Position numbers and translations under genes: made by a program. DNA of 64,000 nt from a virus. Under the pieces are notes generated by a model. That model saw only the letters and a program-made list of their open reading frames with translations, did no database searches and was not told the DNA's origin. The stretch is taken from positions 22,473-86,472 of the IMG/VR virus record IMGVR_UViG_3300009184_003751; one strand, given 5' to 3'. Positions 31,994-40,100 of this stretch are shown one piece after another. The stretch's first letter is position 1; each line of letters begins with the position of its first letter.

Positions 31994-33402
31994 TATACTT
32001 TAACCGTTCTTGGGCCAGTTTGATCGAATATTGTACCAATGCTTGTATTACCAACATAAATTAAAGTATCCGTAACTCTAATTAAAGTATTACCATTATT
32101 AATAGATATACCAACTGGGTTATTAATTGTAAACCCACCAGTTATTGAAGTATTTGTTGGCAATAATTGTCCAATATGAGAATCAAATATTCCTCCATTA
32201 AAGGGTCCTTCATTAGAAGATCGTTTAATAGTTCCTGCACTAAATGTGCCTGATCTAGCGTTTACAGCACTGGTGTTTAATTTTTTAAATCCAAGGATAG
32301 TTGTAAACGATGTACTTGGTACTACAGAAGCTATTAAAAATTTCCCATTTATTGTAAATGTTTGCGTACCACAAATAAACGAGTTTGGAGTTAACCCAGT
32401 TATATCAACAGTATCACCAACTGATAATGTATGACCAGGATAAGTAAACGTCATTGAAATACTACCTTGGAAATAAAATTCGATACCAGGTATCGAATAA
32501 CTTTTGTTAAACATATTTAAAGTTAAATCCGATGGTCCATTAGTGTAAGAAAACGCTGTTGAATTAATCACATTTGCGGTTGAACCAGTAGTAGAAAAAG
32601 GAATTATTGTAGTGCCTTTAGTAGGAGTAAATTTAGGAATAAAAATTTGCGTTCCGTTTGCAAATTCATGTGATCCAGTAGTAACAACTGTTGCAACACC
32701 ATTTGCTCTTTGAATTGTCTTAATATTACGATCTCCTGTAGATGCTTTATAATTACCAATCGGGATAGTAAAAGATACAGTATTTGCAGTTGGTATATCT
32801 AAAATATTAAACCCACTCTTATAACTAACACTATAATTTTCTGTATTAAGAGTGTTAAGCGAACTATTAATAATAATTTTAGAATTTAAAATTTTCGTAA
32901 GCCCATGCGCAGTCGTTGTTTGTATTGTAGCTTTACCAGTTGAATCTATATTTGCACTATAAATTGTAAATGTCGAAGTTCCACCTGTTGTATCAATAAG
33001 GGTATTAACAGTAGAATTACCAACAAATATGATTCTTGGCGAAAGGCTAGAATTACTAATTGTATTTGAAACAGAGATATATGTCGTATTAACAACAGTA
33101 TTTACTGCACTGTTACCAGCAAACAAAGATGTTGAATTAATAGAAGCATTTACTGTAGAGTTACCAACGGAAATACCATTGGCAATAGTAACGCTATTTG
33201 CTGCAAGCGTTTCTGCTGAAAGGTTTTTTTGAGACGCACCAACAATAATTGAGCTCGTACCATTTGACGTGTAAAGAAGTCCATCTGCCATATTAAGGGC
33301 AAACTCACCTGGGGCGATATACGAGGTGTTTGATGGATTCGAAACGTTAGGTGTACGTCCAGAAACGGAAGAACGCTTCACCTGAATTCTAGTATTGGCC
33401 AT
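31993..33402 (-). CDS. fibre protein with RIQVKRS N-terminal attachment domain
   Basis: This 469 aa protein opens ANTRIQVKRSSVSGRTPNVS and continues YIAPGEFALNMADGLLYTSN. That block is the common N-terminal domain of cyanophage-type fibres and presumably attaches the fibre to the baseplate or to another fibre. The rest is Thr/Asn/Ser-rich beta structure without an enzyme motif. Its stop overlaps the start of the 842 aa fibre by one base, suggesting the two are made together. A perfect 16-base palindrome lies just upstream. Confidence 0.7.
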   Translation of the reverse strand: MANTRIQVKRSSVSGRTPNVSNPSNTSYIAPGEFALNMADGLLYTSNGTSSIIVGASQKNLSAETLAANSVTIANGISVGNSTVNASINSTSLFAGNSAVNTVVNTTYISVSNTISNSSLSPRIIFVGNSTVNTLIDTTGGTSTFTIYSANIDSTGKATIQTTTAHGLTKILNSKIIINSSLNTLNTENYSVSYKSGFNILDIPTANTVSFTIPIGNYKASTGDRNIKTIQRANGVATVVTTGSHEFANGTQIFIPKFTPTKGTTIIPFSTTGSTANVINSTAFSYTNGPSDLTLNMFNKSYSIPGIEFYFQGSISMTFTYPGHTLSVGDTVDITGLTPNSFICGTQTFTINGKFLIASVVPSTSFTTILGFKKLNTSAVNARSGTFSAGTIKRSSNEGPFNGGIFDSHIGQLLPTNTSITGGFTINNPVGISINNGNTLIRVTDTLIYVGNTSIGTIFDQTGPRTVKV

Positions 33403-33417
33403 ATGGCTCCTTTACAG

Positions 33418-33433
33418 CTCAGTATATACTGAG
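33418..33433. repeat. perfect 16 bp palindrome between fibre genes
   Basis: CTCAGTATATACTGAG reads the same on both strands and occupies the 32-base gap between the coiled-coil gene and the 469 aa fibre gene. It could form a small RNA hairpin or be a protein-binding site. No T-run follows, so it is not a standard terminator. Confidence 0.6.
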
Positions 33434-33434
33434 A

Positions 33435-33914
33435 TTAAAAAATATCTTCTTCGGTCATTTTAGCCTCATTTGGGCGTTTAACAACCTTTTTCTTATTTAT
33501 AGTTTTTAAAGATTCGTTTTCATCGTTTATTATTTTCATTTCAGCGTTTTGGCGCTCAATTTCTCGTTCTAAATCTTTAATACGAGAATTAGCATTATTT
33601 AATTCGTTTTGAACTTTTGTTTTTTCATTAAAAACATTATGGTGTTCAGAAGTTTTTCTATTCGAATCTTCTATAGCTCTATCGAGTTGACTACTCAACG
33701 ATTTATTTTCAATACTAAGTTTTTCTAAACTACTCAAAACTTCGTTCTTTAAGTTTTCAGAAGCTTCTAATTGACTTGTAATCAATTCAAGTCGATCGGA
33801 AGTTATTTTATTTCTAACTTCCAGATCGATCGTTTTCCTAACATACTCGATGAATAAAAACTCTTGACGTTGTGCAAATAATAGGTTATAATTAGACTGT
33901 TCGTTTGAATCCAT
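33435..33914 (-). CDS. coiled-coil protein in the fibre region
   Basis: This 159 aa protein is almost entirely predicted coiled coil from residue 20 to 140 (for example LEASENLKNEVLSSLEKLSI and NELNNANSRIKDLEREIERQ). The C-terminus is basic then acidic (KKKVVKRPNEAKMTEEDIF). Such a rod could be a fibre-assembly chaperone, a fibre stalk, or a whisker-like element; nothing specific decides. It lies between two fibre genes in the same orientation. Confidence 0.6.
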   Translation of the reverse strand: MDSNEQSNYNLLFAQRQEFLFIEYVRKTIDLEVRNKITSDRLELITSQLEASENLKNEVLSSLEKLSIENKSLSSQLDRAIEDSNRKTSEHHNVFNEKTKVQNELNNANSRIKDLEREIERQNAEMKIINDENESLKTINKKKVVKRPNEAKMTEEDIF

Positions 33915-33932
33915 AATATAGTAACCTTATCG

Positions 33933-35720
33933 TTAGAACGTACCGCCATCCAATGCATCATACACCAATGCAGTGCCGTTAGATTGTAGGACGTAACCAG
34001 TGGTTCCTAGAGTTAATTCATTATAACCATTTGTCGAATTCCCAACAAGAATAGCATTATTAGTTACAGTAGCTTTACCAGTACCGCCAGAAGTTCCTGG
34101 TAGTGCAGTCGACAGCGATAATGTGTTAGCTACGAAATTAACACCAACTGAGCTATTTGCAGTAATTTGAACATTAGAGCTATTAGCAACGAACCCTTTA
34201 CCGCTATTAAGATATGCTTTTAATGTGCCTTGATTAGTAAAATCAACAGTTGTTGTTGGTTCAGTCGTGGTTGTGAAGAGCTTGAATAAGCCATCAGCAT
34301 GGTCACGAGCAAGACCAGCAAAGTTTGTTGTGCCGTATGTTGCATAGAAACCAGAGTCAAGAGTATCTGCAGAGTTATTAGCGGCAACAGCAATCATGTT
34401 GTCCTTAACAACTAGATTGTTTGTATTAACAGTGCTTAGTGTACCATTAATTGTCAAATTACCAGAAATAACAGCATCAGCAACTTTAAGCGTTGCAGAT
34501 GTTGCATCGATATTAGCACCAGTAAATGTTATTTTGGTTGTATTAGCAATAAAGTTCGTGCTAATATTATAAGAATTCGATGCGTAGCTAGTTGTTGTAT
34601 TTGTAGCTACAGAATTTATTGTATTGGCGAGGATAGAGCCATTAAACGTGATTGTATTAGAAAACGTTTGCGTATTGGTCCAAGAATATTGAGCGCCTTG
34701 GTCAACACCAGCAACGCTAGTCCAATATAGAGCCGAACCATTAGAAGCAAGAAGCTGGCCAGCAGTACCTATGCTACCATTTGCAGTAATACCAACTGTA
34801 TTAGCGATAGTGATAGAAGAGTCGGTAATACGTAAACGTTCGTTAGCTGCAAGCCCGCCACCAGTGAAAAAATTAATGTATTTTGAAGCAGTATTAGTGC
34901 CGATAGAAAGGTTTCCACCGCCAGTATAAAGATACCCGTCATTCGCGCCATTAATTGTCCATTGAGCATTTGACCAACCAGAACTATTGATACCCATATC
35001 AACGAAAACAGCATAAGCAGCGACATCATTATAAAGCGCAAGGTCCATCGAAGCAGATGCGCCAGTATTAGAATTTTGACCTGCTATTTGAAGGTAACTA
35101 TTGATATTACCTTGGTTTTCTTGCGTAGCTTGAAGGTCAGAAATATATCCAAGATGAACGTGTGAAGTAGTATTACCAACAAAAATATCACCTGTATCTT
35201 TATTGTAAGTAAAGTTCGTAGTACCAGCTAATACACCAGAGTCGTTATATTGGAACTGTCCGTTTGAACCCTGTGGATTTGAAGCAGCGGCTGTTTTACC
35301 ATCTACGTAAGTTTTAATAGCCCAAGATGTAACAAGTTCGTTATTAGAAGCACCTGTACCATTTACACCAAGAACAGTAGAATTTGCAAATTTTGAAATA
35401 GCATTAACGAAAGCGTTGTTGCCCGTAGCACCGCTTCCATTAGAAGGAACAATTGTTAAACCCTGCGTAAAGGTATTTGTAGTGAAAGAGTTGGCGTCTG
35501 TAATAACAACAGCATTAGAAGTTGTTACGCCTGGATTACCAGCTTGGTGTAAGTAAGGGTACTTACCACCAGCGATACGATAACTAGTTCCAGATCCATC
35601 TGGAGCTCCAACGAATAACGAATTAGAAGTACTTTCTGATGAAAACGCTAATTCGCCGTTTGACAAACCAGTTGGCGTAGCAGTTGCAGTACTTCTTTTA
35701 ATTTGAATTTTATTAGACAT
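33933..35720 (-). CDS. modular tail fibre with KIQIKRS N-terminus and LDGGTF C-terminus
   Basis: This 595 aa protein starts SNKIQIKRSTATATPTGLSN and GELAFSSESTSNSLFVGAPD, the same attachment-type N-terminus as the 469 aa fibre. The middle has AQYSWTNTQTFSNTITFNGS, a module shared with the 307 aa fibre at 25724. Residues about 420-490 contain DNMIAVAANNSADTLDSGFY and GLARDHADGLFKLFTTTTEP, a conserved cyanophage fibre block. The last residues are YDALDGGTF, matched by the next gene's GNVGLDGGDF. It has an exact late promoter 23 bases upstream. Confidence 0.75.
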   Translation of the reverse strand: MSNKIQIKRSTATATPTGLSNGELAFSSESTSNSLFVGAPDGSGTSYRIAGGKYPYLHQAGNPGVTTSNAVVITDANSFTTNTFTQGLTIVPSNGSGATGNNAFVNAISKFANSTVLGVNGTGASNNELVTSWAIKTYVDGKTAAASNPQGSNGQFQYNDSGVLAGTTNFTYNKDTGDIFVGNTTSHVHLGYISDLQATQENQGNINSYLQIAGQNSNTGASASMDLALYNDVAAYAVFVDMGINSSGWSNAQWTINGANDGYLYTGGGNLSIGTNTASKYINFFTGGGLAANERLRITDSSITIANTVGITANGSIGTAGQLLASNGSALYWTSVAGVDQGAQYSWTNTQTFSNTITFNGSILANTINSVATNTTTSYASNSYNISTNFIANTTKITFTGANIDATSATLKVADAVISGNLTINGTLSTVNTNNLVVKDNMIAVAANNSADTLDSGFYATYGTTNFAGLARDHADGLFKLFTTTTEPTTTVDFTNQGTLKAYLNSGKGFVANSSNVQITANSSVGVNFVANTLSLSTALPGTSGGTGKATVTNNAILVGNSTNGYNELTLGTTGYVLQSNGTALVYDALDGGTF

Positions 35721-35742
35721 TTGGGCTCGGTCCTTTTTTATC

Positions 35743-35750
35743 TATTTATA
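35743..35750 (-). promoter_or_regulatory. late promoter TATAAATA for the fibre run
   Basis: Exact element on the minus strand in the gap between the 88 aa gene and the 595 aa fibre gene, 23 bases before its ATG. Confidence 0.75.
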
Positions 35751-35752
35751 TT

Positions 35753-36019
35753 TTAAAAGTCCCCACCATCTAAACCTACATTTCCAAAATCAATTTTACG
35801 AACCACATATTTGTCAGTATTTGCATTGTATATAAGAGTTGAGCCATCTAGTTCTGTAGTAGCATCAACGTCCTTTAAATGGTCCAATCTATCTACCCCA
35901 CCGCTGGTTAAAGTTGGGTTGTTTTTTAATGTTACAGGAGTCGTAGAGTCGATAATGCCAGCTGTAGCATTAGTCGAAACCTGTATTGTTCTTTTTCTGG
36001 CTACTACTACGTTTACCAT
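35753..36019 (-). CDS. small virion structural protein, 88 aa
   Basis: The protein has RTIQVSTNATAGIIDSTTPV, RLDHLKDVDATTELDGSTLI and YNANTDKYVVRKIDF, ending VGLDGGDF. The LDHLKDVDATTELDGSTLIY-type block recurs in structural proteins of cyanophage-like myoviruses. The shared LDGGxF terminus with the downstream fibre suggests a common docking or trimer-capping element. It lies in a run of short structural genes between the DUF4815 protein and the fibres. Confidence 0.65.
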   Translation of the reverse strand: MVNVVVARKRTIQVSTNATAGIIDSTTPVTLKNNPTLTSGGVDRLDHLKDVDATTELDGSTLIYNANTDKYVVRKIDFGNVGLDGGDF

Positions 36020-36021
36020 TT

Positions 36022-36351
36022 TTATCTCGTAACTTGAGGCGTAACCGTAACAATACCTTCAACAATACGCGAAGTTGTACTGCCATCATTTATTTCTACA
36101 TCATAAACATATCTACCAGAAGTCATAGCACTGGTTTGGTTCGCAGTCAATGAAAGTGTAATCACAGCACTACCTACGTTAATAGAAGTTGTAAAAGTTG
36201 CAGTTGCGTTAGTTGATGTATACCACTTTCTAACTTGAGAATTAGCAGTATAACCAGACAGTATTAAAGTATCACCGTTCTCGTCAGTTAAGTTGAGATC
36301 AGCTGAAAAAGTAGCACCTTGGTCTATTACTAAATTAGCTTTCGTTGCCAT
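36022..36351 (-). CDS. beta-sandwich structural protein, 109 aa
   Basis: The start ATKANLVIDQGATFSADLNL with the strand pattern TLILSGYTANSQVRKWY and the end YVYDVEINDGSTTSRIVEGI identify a small Ig-like or BppU-like N-terminal domain, common as a stand-alone protein in cyanophage-type phages. It probably connects fibres to the baseplate; that is inferred from neighbours. Stop and start overlap with adjacent genes within a few bases. Confidence 0.65.
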   Translation of the reverse strand: MATKANLVIDQGATFSADLNLTDENGDTLILSGYTANSQVRKWYTSTNATATFTTSINVGSAVITLSLTANQTSAMTSGRYVYDVEINDGSTTSRIVEGIVTVTPQVTR

Positions 36352-36938
36352 TAGATATTGAACCTTAAAAACTTAACTGATGTGTTAGTAGAAGTTGGTG
36401 TAAAATTAAGTTTTACGTGAGTTGAATTTGCATTAGCGACAAATACACCTAAAGTACCATTTGAAAGTAAGGTAGCATATTCTGTTGAAAACGCATCGCC
36501 ACTATTGTGAGTTGTCATAATTTTTGTAGAAACATAAGCGTTTGCATTGTTATCGATAACATGGACAATATATTCTACAGCTCTATAAGAAGCAAAATCA
36601 TAGTAATCTATGATAGTGGCTGACGTTCCTGTAGTAGTTGTATTAGAAGAAGCTGCTATCGATGAGATCGCTGACCAGCTGCCATTAGCATTTAAATAAT
36701 ACTGACCGTTTGACTGTTGCACAGAATTTGCTGTTGAAATTGCAACGTTAACTGAAGAATTGCCAATAGAAATAGAATTAGCATTAAAGTTACCACTTAT
36801 AGCAGCATTGCCAACAGCCGTGTTAGTTCCGCCAGCAGTAACAGCATAGGTAGACATAGCATATGCTAGTTCGTTAGTTCGATTACGCCAATAATCAAAC
36901 GTATTAGTATTAGCTGTATTTGCTACTGTTACTGTCAT
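36351..36938 (-). CDS. fibre-like virion structural protein, 195 aa
   Basis: The protein starts TVTVANTANTNTFDYWRNRT and NELAYAMSTYAVTAGGTNTA, then ISGNFNANSISIGNSSVNVA, modules that recur in the fibres of this window. The C-terminal 110 residues form a predicted beta-sandwich (VEYIVHVIDNNANAYVSTKI, then ANSTHVKLNFTPTSTNTSV). No catalytic motif. It overlaps the 68 aa gene upstream as ATGA. Likely a short fibre or fibre connector. Confidence 0.65.
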   Translation of the reverse strand: MTVTVANTANTNTFDYWRNRTNELAYAMSTYAVTAGGTNTAVGNAAISGNFNANSISIGNSSVNVAISTANSVQQSNGQYYLNANGSWSAISSIAASSNTTTTGTSATIIDYYDFASYRAVEYIVHVIDNNANAYVSTKIMTTHNSGDAFSTEYATLLSNGTLGVFVANANSTHVKLNFTPTSTNTSVKFLRFNI

Positions 36939-37141
36939 TTATTAGATCCGTTTTCTAAGAGCTTTGTAAGCAAACCTTTAATATCATCCAATGATGATTC
37001 TATACTTTTAATTCTTTCTTCGTGTGTCCCAACATTTCTCATAATTTCTCTTTGCCTTTTATAAGCAGCTAATCCAGGATTGTCAACATTTAGCAACGCT
37101 CCTGGATTGCTTTCTTGTCTTTCATATTCTTTTGTTTTCAT
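36935..37141 (-). CDS. small helical protein next to the DUF4815 gene
   Basis: This encodes 68 aa. NPGALLNVDNPGLAAYKRQR is followed by a predicted coiled coil (HEERIKSIESSLDDIKGLLT). Similar small proteins accompany fibre genes in cyanophage-type relatives, to my knowledge without assigned function. It starts one base after the DUF4815 gene stop region and overlaps the 195 aa gene as ATGA, so it is part of the structural run. Confidence 0.6.
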   Translation of the reverse strand: MKTKEYERQESNPGALLNVDNPGLAAYKRQREIMRNVGTHEERIKSIESSLDDIKGLLTKLLENGSNK

Positions 37142-37142
37142 A

Positions 37143-40100
37143 TTATACCTGTAGGGCTATAGCTCTAAGATCACTTACCTTTGGAACATAAACTCTGTTA
37201 GAACTCAATAGAACAATTTTAATCATAAATGATTTATATGATCTATAGATAGCTCCAGTCGAATCAGTATATTCTAGGATATAAGAATTGCTTGCATTCT
37301 TGTAACCAGCATACGGATTTGTTGATGGTACAGAAGTTGGAATATTAAATTCATATTCTCTAAAATCATAGATATCGATAGGACTACTTCTTGTAGCTGG
37401 ATTAGCATTTTCAAGTTTTGTCCAAACTTTACTATTGATATTAGAACCATCGTCAGCGTTTAAAAACTTTACATATACTTCAACATCTGTATTTATTGGT
37501 CTGTATGCACCAACAATTACCTTGATATCTTCTGCATCTTGTCCATCAGCTAGAACAACTGGCTTGCTAACATATTTCGATATAGCAGAACCATAACGAG
37601 TGTTAGCTTCGTTTGTGCTATCGTTATTAATTAAGTTTTCAACAACCAATGCTGATTTTCTAGAAAGGTCGATTACTGGCGAAATATACTTATTCGTAGT
37701 AGTCATAGTAGATCTAATAGTAAGGGATTTTGTTGCACCCTCATTAGATTTACTATAAACAACTCTTTCATAATCGAGCATTTCTCTTTCTTCGTCCATT
37801 GAAAGAGTGTTCCAATTTATATCAACAACGTTTGTATTAGAAATTCCTTTATAATCTAAGTTTAAAGTCGTATTCATAGGCAACATAGTTGCGAAACGAG
37901 GAACTATTGAATGTAGTAAAGGATTACTAATAGTATTAATAGTCGCAGTTGCAATTAACGTTGTTGTATTTGCCTGTGTTGTATTACTTTGCTGAGGTAA
38001 ACGGAATATACCAATAGTTTTTCCTGTGCTAAATCCTCCGTTAGAAGAATCTAAAGTAAGAATTGATTGTGTAGTATCATAACTTTGTAGATAACCGCTT
38101 ACAGAAGTGTTAGTAATAGAAATATTAGAAGTTGAGTTGATCATGTATACTTGATCGCCAACGCTAAGAGATCTTAAACTTGTATTCGCATTAGGATAAG
38201 TTAATCCACTATACTTAAAATATTCATCGTTTTCGTTAGTGAATAATGCCGTTCCTGTTCCAACTGTAAAGTTAGCAACATAAAGGTTGAACTTAACATC
38301 TTCTTTTGGTAAAGAAGTCCAAGTACGAGCGTTTGAAGAACGGAATGCTTCGCCAGTGTATGGATTACCGAATACCTGAGCGCCAGTAATAATATCAGTT
38401 CCACCAGTTTCTGCCATCCACAATTTATATTCTGGTGAACCGCCTTCTGGCTCAACATAGAAAGCATATTCCTTATTTGCTGCAAGGAAAATTGGCTGTT
38501 CTAACACGAATGTTGTCGCAGTAGCAGCAGTATTGCTGACATTAACAGCACTCGAAGCTAATCTAGAAACACCATAGGTCATAGTAGCATCAGGAACGCC
38601 GTTATTCATACCAACAATAGCAAGTTTAACACCAAGAGTTGGATCTTTAGATTTAAAGAAAAGATCTAACTTTGTAATGTATACGCCTGACTGTTCGTTT
38701 GGTGGTTCAACATAAAAAGACTGACCGAGTGGATCTTCTCTCGGAACAGGGCTCTCTGATGTTACAGTTCTGTTGTCTGTCATAGCACTTTGAGTGAATA
38801 CAGGTTCAACAGCTGTGATCGTTGCATTACGAGTTGAAAGAGAAATACTAGAAGCTGTAAACACAGCGCTAGCTCTTGTAAGAGCAGCATCAGCACCAGT
38901 AATTAAGCTATCAGAATCGATAAGCTGTAATTGACGATCACCAACGCGGAACTGACCTTCTGGGATTACGAATACCCCGTAAAGAGCACCGCTTGAATCT
39001 GTAACTAACTGAGTGCCTAAAGTCGCTGTTCTTGTTAATATAGAATCAAGACGACCTGTTTTATTAGCTGCTTCGACAATATCTTTTAAAGTTGCACCAA
39101 GAGCTGTATTAAGCGTAGCAGGTGCACAATATTGGCTTACCGCTGTGTCATCAAAATAAGCATAGATCTTAGTATTTGGCTTTAAGTTACGAGCAATGAA
39201 CGCGACAGTTCTTGACTTCATATAAGGTTGGATTGTAATATCAGTTACATACTTGCCGAGGTCAAAAGTTTTTTTAGTCGAAGTTACAAAGGTATTTGTA
39301 CCATTTCTTACTTGTTCAGTAGTCGTAGTTATAGTTTCGCCATCTGAAGATGAACTTGATTTTGTAGTTCTCCAATCGCCCCAACGAGTTCCAAAAATTG
39401 TAGTATTCGTTGATTTAGATAACACATTAGCAAAATTTAAAAATGGAGTAGTTAAATCAATAGAAGCATCAACGTTTGGAAGATTTTTCTCGTCGCGGTT
39501 CATATCGTATGACGGATATAAATCTACGCTACCTTTCCAAGACCAAATTTCTTGAGTAGTATTACGATATTTTGTAGCAAACGGTTGATTAATATACTTT
39601 TCATGAGTATATGGAAGTGTAATAATTTTACCAGTTAACGTAATACCAGAGCTATTAGTAGAATCGTATATTAAATCGATATTTTCAGAATCGAAAAGTG
39701 GACGACCATAACCACGATCAAAATCTATGCTATAACGATATTCAATATCATCAGATTGAGCAAGAGCATGGCTATTCATAGGATCGGCAAAAATACCGTT
39801 TTTAAATCTATTCAAACCGTTAGAATCTGGCGTTTGAAGAGAATTAGCTTTTTGTTCAAGAAGATTTAATGTTGTATAGTATTCTAAACGATTGATACGG
39901 GCTTCGATAGTACCAATATCTTTCATAGTATAGCCACGATTTGTGACCAATTGAGTACGTACAGCATAATCTTTTCTATTGTATGCTTCGGCTTCTCTTA
40001 CGCTTAACGATGGGTAAGGTGGAACGAAACCATAAGAAAGAATCATAGTATCAGTGTCGTTAATAGGACGAACTGGTTTTTCAGAAGGGGTGCCCTTGAT

